A DNA stretch of 37,696 nucleotides, from the NCBI GenBank assembly GCA_002780065.1, contig PEWQ01000024.1:1-37696 (forward strand), read 5' to 3'. Numbering within the stretch: the stretch's first letter is position 1; each line of letters begins with the position of its first letter. The position numbers and the translations under genes were made by a program. Of this stretch, positions 1 to 9,017 are shown in pieces. The notes under the pieces were generated by a model. It was given only the letters and a program-made list of their open reading frames with translations. It ran no database searches and had not been told where the DNA came from. The stretch comes from Candidatus Hydrogenedentes bacterium CG07_land_8_20_14_0_80_42_17 (GTDB lineage Bacteria > UBA8481).

Positions 1-1
1 A

Positions 2-187
2 TATAATCGCATTGTAATCAGAGACGTCTTGGAGGCACAGGCGCCGCTACAGCTTCGTTTGGAGTGCGGAAACAGAAGAACCTATATGTTTGCCAAAATG
101 TGGTTTCATTATGGACGATATTTGTATTTATTGTTAGACTGCTTTAAAATTCATAGAGGAGGATATTTGCATGAAAAGAATTGTTAG
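2..187 (+). other. Open reading frame entering from the left edge, doubtful
   Basis: The frame starting at base 2 stays open from the window edge to a TAG at 185-187, while the other five frames close quickly. It would be the last 61 residues of an upstream protein, rich in aromatic and basic residues, overlapping the start of the next gene by 17 bases. I recognise no family. A plausible promoter and ribosome binding site for the next gene lie inside it, so it may be non-coding leader. Confidence 0.2.
122..162 (+). promoter_or_regulatory. Candidate sigma70-like promoter and strong RBS
   Basis: TTGTAT at 122-127 (4 of 6 to the -35 consensus) and TAAAAT at 145-150 (5 of 6 to the -10) are separated by 17 bases. 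AGAGGAGG at 155-162 lies 8 bases before the ATG at 171. The RBS is convincing; the promoter is a visual match only. Confidence 0.35.
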
Positions 188-1121
188 AGGCGGATTGGTT
201 CAGGCAAAGAATGTTGTTCCTGCAGAAGAAAGTGTCCAAAAAATCAAAAAAGGAATGTTGGAACTTCATGACAAGTTTGTTGATACTGCCGGTAAAAAAG
301 GCGTTCAGGTTTTGTGCTTCCAGGAAATTTTCTTTGGACCTTACTTTTGTCCTGAGCAGGTAATTAAATGGCTTGATTCTGCTGAGGCTCTTCCTGATGA
401 GAAGACTCCTCTAAAAAATATTTCTGCAAAAAAGTATCCGACTTTGTCAAGATACGCGGCTCAGGCGAAAAAGAAGGGAATTATTATTATCCTTCCTATT
501 TTTGAGATGACGTTTACCGGTGTCTATTACAATACTTGTGCGTTTATAGATTACGACGGCACGTTTCTCGGCAAATTTAGAAAAATCCAAATTCCTCATA
601 CGGGCCCTGGATTCTGGGAAAAATATTATTTCAAACCTGGGAATCTAGGTTATCCGGTCTTCGAAACAGGCGCAGGAAAACTTGCGGCGTATATTTGCTA
701 CGACAGACATTTTCCTGAAGGATGGAGAATTTTAGGACTTCATGGCGCGGAGATAGTTTTTAATCCGTCTGCAACAGTTGCAGGACTTTCGGAATATCTC
801 TGGAGACTTGAACAACCTGCGGCCGCAGTTGCTAACATTTATTATATTGGAGCAATCAATCGAGTTGGGTATGAAAAACCATGGAGTATTGGAGAATTTT
901 ACGGACAGTCTTATTTCTGTAATCCTCGCGGGCAATTTACCGGAGAAGCGTTTGACGTAAAAGGTAAGAAGCTGAGTGATGCTCCGGCTCCAAGAGACAA
1001 GGATGCGCTTGTAGTTGCTGACTTGGATCTAGAGACAATACTAGAAGTTCGAAAAGTTTGGCAATTCTATCGAGATCGAAGACCAGAAACTTATGGTGAT
1101 TTACCGAAGTTATTGCCGTAA
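171..1121 (+). CDS. Carbon-nitrogen hydrolase, nitrilase superfamily (beta-ureidopropionase/carbamoyl-amidase type)
   Basis: A predicted cytosolic amidase of 316 residues, the usual length for the superfamily. All catalytic residues are visible: Glu52 in the FQEIFFGPYF block, Lys138 in GKFRKIQIPH, and Cys176 in AAYICYDRHFPEG. A second conserved Glu (150) lies in the GPGFWEKYYF loop. The sequence around the nucleophile (CYDRHFPEG, then FNPSAT) resembles beta-ureidopropionase and N-carbamoyl amino acid amidases more than aliphatic nitrilases, so an N-carbamoyl or related C-N substrate is likely but unproven. N-carbamoylputrescine amidase is the main alternative. The ATG start is fixed by the strong RBS 8 bases upstream. 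The CPBP gene follows after 22 bases, probably in one transcript. Confidence 0.9.
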   Translation: MKRIVRGGLVQAKNVVPAEESVQKIKKGMLELHDKFVDTAGKKGVQVLCFQEIFFGPYFCPEQVIKWLDSAEALPDEKTPLKNISAKKYPTLSRYAAQAKKKGIIIILPIFEMTFTGVYYNTCAFIDYDGTFLGKFRKIQIPHTGPGFWEKYYFKPGNLGYPVFETGAGKLAAYICYDRHFPEGWRILGLHGAEIVFNPSATVAGLSEYLWRLEQPAAAVANIYYIGAINRVGYEKPWSIGEFYGQSYFCNPRGQFTGEAFDVKGKKLSDAPAPRDKDALVVADLDLETILEVRKVWQFYRDRRPETYGDLPKLLP

Positions 1122-1143
1122 TTGGGATATGAGGTGAGGTTGC

Positions 1144-1797
1144 GTGGCTGATAAGTTGCGCAACCTTTTTTTATTGAGTCCACGCAGTAAAGGATTCTTT
1201 GCGGCGTTATTGTTGCTTGCATTTGCAGTATCCGGACATTTTCTTGAACACGGTTGGCTCGGTAGAGGACTCTACAAATTCGTTATGATATTCTTTCCGC
1301 TTGCCGCCGGCATCGAATTGAAGAGACAATTTAAGATTGACCGTCGAGGTTTGATTATAGCTATTGCTTCTGGAATTTTCTTAGGCGCAATTGCTGGAAC
1401 ACTCATCTATTTTTTACTTCCGCATTTTGCAAACCTATCCGAATTAAAAAATGGTTTTGATTCTCGTTATCACTACACAACTTGCACTGTAATAATTGCT
1501 TCGCTATTGATCGCCGGAATTAATTCGTTCCTCGAAGAATTTTTTTATCGAGGCTTTCTTGATGATCGTGCTGGAATTCCTGTTTCGGCATTTATCTTCG
1601 CTTTACAGCATGTCGTTGTGTTATGGGGTTTAGCAGGCTCACTTACAGTTATACTTGCCGGGCTGATTGTCTTTCCAGCCGGAATTTTATGGAGCTTAGT
1701 TCGGCTAAGATGCGGTTTAATTTCAGCATGGATCAGCCATCTACTCACGGATATTTTTCTTCTTGGCATAGGACTTTTATTGTTAGGTTATATTTGA
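1144..1797 (+). CDS. CPBP-family intramembrane glutamic endopeptidase (Abi/CAAX-type)
   Basis: A 217-residue polytopic membrane protein with about six hydrophobic segments. The three family signatures are present: Glu131-Glu132 with Arg136 in EEFFYRG, His156 in IFALQHVV, and His199 with Asp203 in HLLTDIF. These form the active site in Rce1-type CAAX proteases. Bacterial relatives are linked to bacteriocin self-immunity or protein processing, but the substrate here is unknown. The start is a GTG with a GAGGTGAGG Shine-Dalgarno just upstream; no better ATG exists. Its TGA stop overlaps the ATG of the lplT-like gene, so the two are probably translationally coupled. Confidence 0.85.
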   Translation: MADKLRNLFLLSPRSKGFFAALLLLAFAVSGHFLEHGWLGRGLYKFVMIFFPLAAGIELKRQFKIDRRGLIIAIASGIFLGAIAGTLIYFLLPHFANLSELKNGFDSRYHYTTCTVIIASLLIAGINSFLEEFFYRGFLDDRAGIPVSAFIFALQHVVVLWGLAGSLTVILAGLIVFPAGILWSLVRLRCGLISAWISHLLTDIFLLGIGLLLLGYI

Positions 1798-3002
1798 TGA
1801 AAAGAAATTATTCGTTATTGCTTGTCAGTCAGTTTTTAAGCGCTTTTGGAGATAATGCAATCCTGGCGGTAATTCTAGGGCAGTTTCTGTTTCGACATCA
1901 GCAGGGAATAGTTTCGGATATGGAACTCGGAACGGTAAACGCATTTTATACTTCAATACTTTTTGTGCCTTATGTTCTGCTTGCTCCGTTTGCGGGATTT
2001 TTGGGCGACCGTTACGCAAAGACACGAGTTTTAATTTTAGGAAATGCTGTAAAATGTTTTGGGACATTCATCGCATTCTTTACAGTTGTATCTCATAATG
2101 ATTTTTTTCAGTCGATAGGCTATTTGATTGTCGGAGCAGGCGCGTGCATTTATTCCCCCGCAAAATATGGAATTTTAGTTGAGATACTTCCTAAGAAACG
2201 GCTTGTGAAGGCGAATGGAATGATTGAGATGCTGACTATTGTTGCTATTCTTGTCGGAACTGTATCAGGAGCAAAGGCGATAGATACTTTATCTTTAGCA
2301 TCTTGTTTTATTCTACTACTTGGAATTTACGGATTCGCTTTTTGTTTGAATTTTGCTATGACTCCGACAAAGCCTCAAGCAAATATAAAATTGAGTAAGA
2401 GTTTTGAAGAGTTCAAACGGCATTTCTTTAGGCTTTTAGGAGACCGCAGAATAGCTTTTGTTCTTCTTGGGACAGGGCTCTTTTGGATTTGCGGCGCGGT
2501 CATGAAGATGAACTTTCAGCCGTGGGGAATACGAGTGCTTGGATACGAAACGAATACTGAGATATCAATGCTTGGAATTTGGTTGAGCCTCGGTATTATG
2601 TCGGGAAGCATGCTTAGCGGACAGATACATAGGGTGAGTGATTTGAGCGGAGTCAGACGTTACGGAATTATGATGTCTATATTAATTGCGTGTCTTGCAA
2701 TGACGGCATCGAATTCTGCAGTGATAGCCTTATTGATATTGAACGGAACTTTTGCCGGATTATTTCTAATTCCGTTGAATTCTGCTCTGCAAGCTGAGTC
2801 TGACAGCGACAAGATTGGAAAATCAATTGCGCTTCAGAATTTTATTGAAAACCTTGCAATGCTCTGTGGCGGAATATTTATTTTTTCAGTAGTGAAAGTC
2901 GGCGCCGGCCCTCAAGTTGTTTTCATATTGCTGGCAGTATTAGTTGCTGTTGTATCGAGCTTTTTGTTTTTTCCAGCTTTGAAGGGTAAAGAAGAATGTT
3001 GA
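1797..3002 (+). CDS. lplT: Major facilitator transporter, LplT-like lysophospholipid flippase
   Basis: A 401-residue MFS protein with about twelve hydrophobic helices, close to the length of E. coli LplT (397). The N-terminal QFLSAFGDNAILAV stretch and the GDRYAKTRVL loop between helices 2 and 3 are typical of the LplT branch. LplT flips lyso-phosphatidylethanolamine across the inner membrane for reacylation by Aas, and here an Aas-like gene follows with a 7-base overlap, supporting the assignment. The reading frame is open upstream to 1623, but the ATG at 1797 gives the correct N-terminus and overlaps the previous stop. Substrate is inferred from family and context. Confidence 0.85.
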   Translation: MKRNYSLLLVSQFLSAFGDNAILAVILGQFLFRHQQGIVSDMELGTVNAFYTSILFVPYVLLAPFAGFLGDRYAKTRVLILGNAVKCFGTFIAFFTVVSHNDFFQSIGYLIVGAGACIYSPAKYGILVEILPKKRLVKANGMIEMLTIVAILVGTVSGAKAIDTLSLASCFILLLGIYGFAFCLNFAMTPTKPQANIKLSKSFEEFKRHFFRLLGDRRIAFVLLGTGLFWICGAVMKMNFQPWGIRVLGYETNTEISMLGIWLSLGIMSGSMLSGQIHRVSDLSGVRRYGIMMSILIACLAMTASNSAVIALLILNGTFAGLFLIPLNSALQAESDSDKIGKSIALQNFIENLAMLCGGIFIFSVVKVGAGPQVVFILLAVLVAVVSSFLFFPALKGKEEC

Positions 3003-5125
3003 GATTAACTGTAAGATTTTTGCTTAGAATTTTATTTCGATATCGCGCTTACAATACCGATTCGCTGAATACGCAAGGGCCGGTCATTATGATACCTAAT
3101 CATGTTTCGTGGATAGATTGGCTGTTGCTTGGCGCTGTGCTAAATGATGATTGGAAATTTGTTACATCGAGTGTTGTTGCTAATCAGAATTTTTTGTTCA
3201 GACTGGTCATGACAGGTAAACGATGTTTTCCTGTAGATGTCGCTTCTCCCTATGCTGTTAGAAGAATGGCTGAATATCTTAAATCCGGTGGCAGACTTGT
3301 TCTTTTTGCTGAAGGAAGGATTACCTCAAGCGGAACTCTTGGAAAACTTTATGACGGGACAGGATTTTTGGTTTCAAATACTCGCGCAAAGATAGTGCTG
3401 GCATATCTCAGAGGCGCAGAGCGAAGCATATTTGCAACTCAAACTGGATGGAAAAAGTTTTTTTCTGAAATAACTGTTCATTTTTCGTCAGTGCTTATTC
3501 CGCCGGAATTCGGAAAAATTTCATCGCAGATTGCTCGCCGTAAATACACAGATTGGGTTTATAGGAAGATGACGGAATATCGTTTTAACGTCGAGATGGC
3601 ATTTGGACCGAAGACAATAATTGAAGCAGTGGAAGAAAAATCAAAAATGATTTCGAAGAAAATTATTCTCGAAGATGCTTTGAGAATGAGTATGACTCAT
3701 TCCAGATTGATGATTGCATCTGAACTGATGGCACATGTGCTCATGAAAAAAATTATTGTCGAAGAGAAGAGAATTGGAGTGTTATTGCCGAATGTGAATG
3801 CTATGCCTGCGACTTTACTTTCACTTTGGAGACTCGGAAAAACTCCCGCAATTCTTAATTACACGACAGGACCTGCAATAATGAATTCATGCATTCAACT
3901 TGCAAATCTAAAAACTGTAATTACGTCCGTTAAATTTGTAGAAAATGCAAAGATTGATATAAGGGGTTTGGAAAAAACAAAATTTATATTTATCGAGGAT
4001 GTGAAGAAAGAGATAGGAGTTGTTTTGAAATTTATTACATTTATTCGAAGAAACTTTTTTTTCAGAATGATTCCGAAAATAAAAGCTGACGATTCCGCTG
4101 TTGTTCTGTTTACCAGCGGCTCGGAAAGTCTTCCGAAAGGCGTCGTGCTGACTCACCGTAATATTCTATCTAATATTCGTCAGGTCATTTCGGTGACAGA
4201 CATGGAGGATGGAGACAGGATGTTCAATGCCCTTCCGCTATTCCACAGTTTTGGATTGACTGTAGGACTGCTTCTGCCGCTAGTTAGAGGCTGTTACACT
4301 TTTCTGTATATTTCGCCTCTTCATTACCGCTTGGTTCCTGCGATTATTTATGATCGTGACTGCACTATTGTGCTTGGAACAAATACCTTTCTTACAGGTT
4401 ACGCTCAGCGTGCTCATCCTTATGATTTCAGAAAAGTAAGATGTCTTTTTGCAGGTGCGGAAAAATTGCAGGAGAGCACTGTCAATACATGGGCAAAAAA
4501 ATTTGGAGTGAGAGTTCTTGAGGGGTATGGTGCTACTGAATGCAGTCCTTGTATCAGCGTCAATACTACTCTTGCTCCGAAGGTGGGTTCGGCTGGACGA
4601 ATCTTGCCGGGAATGGATTACAAGCTTGAAAAGATCGAAGGGATCGAAGATGGCGGTCGCCTTTTTGTTAGAGGACCAAACATCATGAGCGGTTATTTGA
4701 ATCCAGATGCTGATGCCGCATTCAAAGCGCTTGGAGGTTGGTACGATACCGGCGACATTGTCACTGCTGATGACGAAGGATTCATTTTTATTTCAGGAAG
4801 AGTGAAACGTTTTGCGAAAGTTAGCGGAGAAATGGTCAGCCTTACAGCTGTGGAGGATGCGCTCAACAAAGCTTTTTCGAAATATGCTCCGAGATGTAGA
4901 ATTGCGGTAATGGCAGTGAAAGACGAGAGGAAAGGCGAGGCGTTATTGCTTGTAACGAACGAGCTGAGGATGACTCTTGACGAGGTTAGAGAAAAACTGC
5001 GTGAAAATGGTTTTCCAAATCTTGCAATTCCGCGAGAGATTCGTATTGTAAAAGAGATTCCGAGACTTGGTTCAGGAAAATTGGATTATAGAAAATTGCA
5101 AACATTGATTAACGAAACGAAATAG
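2996..5125 (+). CDS. aas: Bifunctional acyl-ACP synthetase / 2-acyl-glycerophosphoethanolamine acyltransferase (Aas-like)
   Basis: A 709-residue fusion, near the 719 of E. coli Aas. The N-terminal PlsC-type acyltransferase has Asn35-His36 and Asp41 (NHVSWID) and the EGR motif at 106-108. The C-terminal AMP-forming domain shows the phosphate loop near residues 370-385 (FTSGSESLPKG), GYGATECSP near 510, a YDTGDI core and a late catalytic lysine in GSGKLDYRKL near 694. Such proteins activate a fatty acid and transfer it to the free position of a lysophospholipid at the inner membrane. The order lplT then aas, with overlapping ends, is the known lysophospholipid-recycling arrangement. The neighbouring CPBP and nitrilase genes have no evident link to lipid repair. 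Confidence 0.92.
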   Translation: MLRLTVRFLLRILFRYRAYNTDSLNTQGPVIMIPNHVSWIDWLLLGAVLNDDWKFVTSSVVANQNFLFRLVMTGKRCFPVDVASPYAVRRMAEYLKSGGRLVLFAEGRITSSGTLGKLYDGTGFLVSNTRAKIVLAYLRGAERSIFATQTGWKKFFSEITVHFSSVLIPPEFGKISSQIARRKYTDWVYRKMTEYRFNVEMAFGPKTIIEAVEEKSKMISKKIILEDALRMSMTHSRLMIASELMAHVLMKKIIVEEKRIGVLLPNVNAMPATLLSLWRLGKTPAILNYTTGPAIMNSCIQLANLKTVITSVKFVENAKIDIRGLEKTKFIFIEDVKKEIGVVLKFITFIRRNFFFRMIPKIKADDSAVVLFTSGSESLPKGVVLTHRNILSNIRQVISVTDMEDGDRMFNALPLFHSFGLTVGLLLPLVRGCYTFLYISPLHYRLVPAIIYDRDCTIVLGTNTFLTGYAQRAHPYDFRKVRCLFAGAEKLQESTVNTWAKKFGVRVLEGYGATECSPCISVNTTLAPKVGSAGRILPGMDYKLEKIEGIEDGGRLFVRGPNIMSGYLNPDADAAFKALGGWYDTGDIVTADDEGFIFISGRVKRFAKVSGEMVSLTAVEDALNKAFSKYAPRCRIAVMAVKDERKGEALLLVTNELRMTLDEVREKLRENGFPNLAIPREIRIVKEIPRLGSGKLDYRKLQTLINETK

Positions 5126-5131
5126 TTCTCC

Positions 5132-5162
5132 AAATAATCAGAGTATGTTAAATTATTTTTTT
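5132..5162. terminator. Weak AT-only hairpin between convergent genes
   Basis: AAATAAT at 5132-5138 pairs with ATTATTT at 5152-5158, and a run of T follows on the plus strand. It sits in the 50-base gap between the convergent aas and stomatin genes, where a terminator is expected. The stem has no GC pair, so it is only a candidate. Confidence 0.25.
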
Positions 5163-5175
5163 ATTACAACTGCTG

Positions 5176-6102
5176 TTATTTTTTATCTCCAGGAGTATGT
5201 CGAATAACATTCATTGCAAGAGCGATCATCGAACCAACGTCAGTTAGGTTTGCGGGAAGAACAAGTGTATTGCCCGCTTTAGCTAGGGAACCGAATCGAT
5301 CAACGTATTGCTCTGCAACGCGCAGTTGGACAGCCTCATAGCCACCCGGTTCATTAATTGCCAAAGCAACAGCTTGTATTCCGGCGGCAGTGGCGAGTGC
5401 TACAGCCTTGATTGCTGATGCTTGCCCTTCAGCCTCATTAATTTGCTGTTGTTTATTAGCTTCTGAAGCTTTAATGACTTGCTGTTTTTGACCTTCGGCC
5501 GCATTGATCGCTGCATCACGCTCACCTTCTGACTGGAGAACTACAGCTCTTTTTTCTCGTTCGGCACGCATCTGTTTTTCCATCGCGGCGAGCACGTCAG
5601 ATGGAGGATTGATATTTTTTATTTCGTATCGAAGAACCTTTACTCCCCATGCCTCCGAGGCCTTGTCAACTTCAGCAACGACTTGAATATTAATTAATGC
5701 CCGCTCCTCAAAGGTTTTGTCGAGATCAATCTTTCCGATTTCACTTCTGAGCGTAGTTTGTGCGAGCTGGGTAATTGCAAAATTATAATTGTTGATTCCG
5801 TATGACGCACGCTCGGGATCCAGAACCTTAAGATACAGGATTCCGTCAACAGCGACTTGAACATTATCTCTCGTGATGCAAATCTGCTCGGGTATATCCA
5901 TCGCCTGTTCTTTGAGAATATGCCGATATTGAATTACATCCATGAATGGTACGAGAATATGCATGCCGGCATTCAGCGTGCCGCTGTATCTGCCTAAACG
6001 CTCTACAACATAAGCGTGCTGTTGCGGGACAATGATAACAATTTTGAAAAACATCCATAGCAAAAAAATCGCACCGATAATTACTACAAATAAAATACCC
6101 AT
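5176..6102 (-). CDS. SPFH/band 7 domain membrane protein (stomatin/paraslipin family)
   Basis: A 308-residue protein with one N-terminal membrane anchor (about residues 2-22), then an SPFH domain opening with QQHAYVVERLGRYSG and containing LVPFMDVIQYR and DNVQVAVDGILY. An Ala/Glu/Gln-rich coiled-coil stretch (about 185-240) precedes a C-terminal segment. Stomatin-type proteins form large ring or cage assemblies on membranes and are thought to organise lipids and protect or regulate membrane proteins. It follows the NfeD-like gene by 18 bases on the same strand; NfeD-stomatin pairing is widespread and strongly supports the assignment. QmcA-like naming is possible. HflK/HflC is less likely because only one SPFH gene is present. 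Confidence 0.9.
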   Translation of the reverse strand: MGILFVVIIGAIFLLWMFFKIVIIVPQQHAYVVERLGRYSGTLNAGMHILVPFMDVIQYRHILKEQAMDIPEQICITRDNVQVAVDGILYLKVLDPERASYGINNYNFAITQLAQTTLRSEIGKIDLDKTFEERALINIQVVAEVDKASEAWGVKVLRYEIKNINPPSDVLAAMEKQMRAEREKRAVVLQSEGERDAAINAAEGQKQQVIKASEANKQQQINEAEGQASAIKAVALATAAGIQAVALAINEPGGYEAVQLRVAEQYVDRFGSLAKAGNTLVLPANLTDVGSMIALAMNVIRHTPGDKK

Positions 6103-6120
6103 CTAATATTCCTCCCTAAT

Positions 6121-6549
6121 TTATTCTTTTGAAATCCAGAGCGTCAGTCCGTCAACACGATCAACTTTGCATCTTGTTCCTTTTGAAAAAAAGTTTTCAT
6201 CTGATCGAGCTGTCCAACCTGCGCCTCGGATTTCGACCCGGCCAACGCCACCGGCGGTGACATCTTCGACAACAATTCCTTTTTCACCAACTAGTGAATC
6301 AATTGCTTTTTCATCGCCATTAATATTGAATTTTCCTTTCAAAGGACCTTTTAGAGCAATTAAAGCGATAATTGCAAAAATAGAAAACAATATCCACTGC
6401 ATCCAGCTACCCGGAAGAATTCCAAATGCTGATATTATGCCAACTAGTAATGCTGATATTCCGAAGAATAAAGCGAAAAGTCCGGTTGGAATGGCAGCTT
6501 CGAAAGCAAGAAGTCCTATTCCTATGAGTATCCAAAACCACCAGATCAT
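6121..6549 (-). CDS. NfeD-like membrane protein with C-terminal OB-fold
   Basis: A 142-residue protein of the short NfeD class, without the ClpP-like protease domain of long forms. Hydrophobic segments fill roughly residues 1-70; the C-terminal half is a beta-rich OB-fold in which LVGEKGIVVEDV and GRVEIRGAGWTARSDE are characteristic. Short NfeD proteins accompany stomatin-family partners and are thought to help assemble or control SPFH complexes. The partner lies directly downstream. An AAGG-containing stretch precedes the ATG. The glycan genes upstream end only 31 bases away on the same strand, so read-through from that run is possible although functions differ. Confidence 0.88.
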   Translation of the reverse strand: MIWWFWILIGIGLLAFEAAIPTGLFALFFGISALLVGIISAFGILPGSWMQWILFSIFAIIALIALKGPLKGKFNINGDEKAIDSLVGEKGIVVEDVTAGGVGRVEIRGAGWTARSDENFFSKGTRCKVDRVDGLTLWISKE

Positions 6550-6580
6550 TTTTTTACCTTATTCCTTAAAACTATAGGTA

Positions 6581-7387
6581 TCAATCTATCTTAATTCTAT
6601 TCATTTCGTAATCGTCTAAAATTACATTTTTTGTTTCCAACTTTGATAGTAATTTCTCTGTGTATTTGTTTGCGTTGGATATTTCGATCTTTTTCGGGCA
6701 GGCAATTTCAACCAAATTTTTTTGATGTATTTCTTTAATCAGTTCAGGTATTGATAGATCATTAATTTTTGAGCCTATTGTATTGAATAGAATTTGCATT
6801 CGTTCGAAATCTTCTTTTGTATCGATTGAGAATCGATAATGAGATAGCGAAGGGACAACATTGAGGTGTAATATTTTGAATGAGTTAGGATGTTCCAGCA
6901 CATATTGATCAACGCTGTCAGCCATTTTGTTTCCGTCACCTTTTTCTGAAGAAAGAGTTATAGCCTTTCTTGAAAAAATATCCGCACCAGTGCCTACAGG
7001 AAGTCCGGTTATGCAGGTATAATCTTTTTTGCTTTCAATATGATTTCTAAGCAGGCTCGAGATAATATCAGAATCATGAAGAGGATTGTCGCCCGTCAAC
7101 CTCACTATATAATCTGCTGATTTTGAATTAGCTATTGCACAAAATCTGCCCACTACATCTTCTTCCGCACCGCGAAACACGTCTATATCTGTCACTCGAG
7201 CAATTTTTTCTAACTCGTTGTTTTCTTCATTGGAAGAAGTTGCAAGAATTACTTCGTCTATACCTTGAATTTTTTTTCCGCTCGCTATGACGTGAAGTAT
7301 CAATTGAAGCCCGTCGAGCTTCATCAATGCTTTTCCCGGAAGTCTCTTTGAAGCCATTCTTGCTTGAATTACAGCAATACTTTTCAT
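6581..7387 (-). CDS. SpsF-like cytidylyltransferase family protein
   Basis: A 268-residue nucleotidyltransferase of the SpsF group. The N-terminus has the nucleotide-binding QARMASKRLPGKAL signature (residues 8-21), followed by VILATSSNEEN, RGAEEDVVGRF and the metal-binding TGDNPL segment. Family members transfer a nucleotide to a sugar phosphate or sugar acid for polysaccharide or spore-coat glycans, and are often found with NeuA, NeuB and SpsG/PseG relatives, as here. The exact sugar cannot be read from sequence. The ATG overlaps the stop of the upstream methyltransferase gene by four bases. It is the last gene of the minus-strand run that starts at WbqC. Confidence 0.85.
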   Translation of the reverse strand: MKSIAVIQARMASKRLPGKALMKLDGLQLILHVIASGKKIQGIDEVILATSSNEENNELEKIARVTDIDVFRGAEEDVVGRFCAIANSKSADYIVRLTGDNPLHDSDIISSLLRNHIESKKDYTCITGLPVGTGADIFSRKAITLSSEKGDGNKMADSVDQYVLEHPNSFKILHLNVVPSLSHYRFSIDTKEDFERMQILFNTIGSKINDLSIPELIKEIHQKNLVEIACPKKIEISNANKYTEKLLSKLETKNVILDDYEMNRIKID

Positions 7388-8280
7388 TTTTTTCTCGCGT
7401 AAATATTTAAATAATTTCCGTAAAATGCCGGCGAAGCAATGTCCCTGAAATTAATCGAATTTTCAATTTTTTTGAAACGAGCGTAAATGTATTTAGAATA
7501 TAAAATAGGGAATTGCAATATATCTCGAATGGAGTTGTATCCTGTTCCGAAATACGGATATTCGCAACAGATTATCTCGAAACCTGTTTTTTCGAGAAAC
7601 CATCGGAGAGTTTTAGAATTGAAGAGATAATTTACTGTTTGATCGTAACTTTTTACATGTCCTCTAAATAGTTTACCCATTACACCATCAGAGTTACTGC
7701 ACATCGTTAAAGCTAATATTCCATTTGCATTCAAAAGTTCATGCGCGCGCTTTATACATTTTGAAGGAGAGTATGTATGGTGGAGTGAAGCTCTCATGTA
7801 TATAACGTCGAATTTTTGAATATCAAAATTCAGTTCTTCGAACTCTCCAAGATATGTTTTTATTCCGAATTGCGCGGCTGTTTGAAGTCCGAATTCAGAT
7901 ACATCACAGCCAAATTTATTCCAATCTCCTTTCATTCCGCAAAGAAAAGTTCCCATGCCGCAACCTACATCGAGAATTTTTCCGCCTTTAACAATTTCAA
8001 ATAGAGATGAATATTCTTTCTGATAGGTTTTGATTCTTGCGTCTTTTTCTTCCTTGGTAAATCTGTTCTTTTGGAGAAAGTATGCAGAGTCGTAAAGCTT
8101 TTTGTATTTGTAGTCTTTATCTTTAATTCTCGGATTCGTCCGTATCAATCCGCAGTCACTGCATCTGGTCAACCTATTACTTCTTGATTGCGCCCAGACC
8201 TCATATTTTTTTGAAGAGCAGAAATCACAATCGATCCCTTCAAATTCTACATTAGGTTCTATTTCCTGAGTAAGTCTCAT
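7384..8280 (-). CDS. Class I SAM-dependent methyltransferase with N-terminal zinc-ribbon
   Basis: A 298-residue protein. Residues 18-43 hold two cysteine pairs (C18/C21 and C40/C43, the latter in RCSDCGLIRTNP), a zinc-ribbon common at the start of sugar C-methyltransferases and related enzymes. The SAM-binding motif I is KILDVGCGMG at 101-110, with a downstream LHHTYSP segment and a motif near HELLNANGILALT. It probably methylates a nucleotide sugar or glycan intermediate; the acceptor is unknown. It lies between neuA (one-base overlap) and the SpsF-like gene (four-base overlap), indicating a single translationally coupled operon. Confidence 0.85.
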   Translation of the reverse strand: MRLTQEIEPNVEFEGIDCDFCSSKKYEVWAQSRSNRLTRCSDCGLIRTNPRIKDKDYKYKKLYDSAYFLQKNRFTKEEKDARIKTYQKEYSSLFEIVKGGKILDVGCGMGTFLCGMKGDWNKFGCDVSEFGLQTAAQFGIKTYLGEFEELNFDIQKFDVIYMRASLHHTYSPSKCIKRAHELLNANGILALTMCSNSDGVMGKLFRGHVKSYDQTVNYLFNSKTLRWFLEKTGFEIICCEYPYFGTGYNSIRDILQFPILYSKYIYARFKKIENSINFRDIASPAFYGNYLNIYARKK

Positions 8281-9017
8281 TATATTTTTTTCGACAAAAG
8301 AAATTCTGCGATTTCAAAATCGATCTCAGTATCTATATCGAAAGATCTTTCTTGTGGAGAGACGACGTATCTGACGTCTGTGTTTGAATACTCAACTTGA
8401 TCAATGTTATAGGTCGTAAAGTTTTCGATATTTTCTGTCCATGTAACAAAAGCATTTCCGTTTATGCGATAAACCGGAGGCAACTCCTGCCTGTTCCCCC
8501 AGATTTGATAGCTCGGAACGTTCTCACAAAAATTTATCATTCTGTCATTTTCAGTAGGAATAAAAAATCGATACGGATGATGTTCGCATTCGGTGACGGT
8601 AAAGACCCAGTCGCAATTTGTTTGTATTAACTTTTCTATTGCAGAATCAACATCGTCAATATTTTTCGAGTAACTCGTAGAAAAGAGCATGACCATAATG
8701 TCCGGTCTATAATTTTCCGATTCCTTGAGCTTTTCAAGATAGAATCTATACACGTCGTAGGCGCGGCTTAATGTTTTTGAAAGTTCTTCGGGCCGCTGAA
8801 TAGGAACTTCTGCTCCAAAATCTATCGCGATCTTGGCGATCTCTGGTTTGTCTGTTGCAACAATTGTGCGAGTAATATATTTAGAAGCTTTTGCGATTTC
8901 AATCGTTCTGCCTACCAATGGCTTTCCCCCGGCAATTCTGATATTTTTGTTTTTAACTCCGGTCGAGCCGCCTCTAGCCAAAATCAACGCCATAATATCA
9001 AGCTTATTTTTTTTCAT
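8280..9017 (-). CDS. neuA: CMP-sialic acid synthetase-like acylneuraminate cytidylyltransferase
   Basis: A 245-residue enzyme of the NeuA family, which couples CTP to a nonulosonic acid to give the CMP-activated donor in the cytosol. The P-loop-like signature ARGGSTGVKNKNI spans residues 14-26. It is followed by GGKPLVGRTIE, VATDKPEIAKIA and RPEELSKTLSRA, in the usual order. The C-terminus keeps the RINGNAFVTW and SFDIDTEIDFEIAE blocks. Nearby NeuB and PseG genes support a sialic-, pseudaminic- or legionaminic-type substrate, but which one cannot be decided. The stop overlaps the next start by one base. The radical SAM gene upstream overlaps this start by 14 bases. Confidence 0.9.
   Translation of the reverse strand: MKKNKLDIMALILARGGSTGVKNKNIRIAGGKPLVGRTIEIAKASKYITRTIVATDKPEIAKIAIDFGAEVPIQRPEELSKTLSRAYDVYRFYLEKLKESENYRPDIMVMLFSTSYSKNIDDVDSAIEKLIQTNCDWVFTVTECEHHPYRFFIPTENDRMINFCENVPSYQIWGNRQELPPVYRINGNAFVTWTENIENFTTYNIDQVEYSNTDVRYVVSPQERSFDIDTEIDFEIAEFLLSKKI

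Noticed and set aside
1623-1796. N-terminal extension of the LplT-like protein by 58 residues
   Set aside because: The extension lies inside the CPBP gene in another frame. The ATG at 1797 gives the transporter's normal N-terminus and a coupled overlap.
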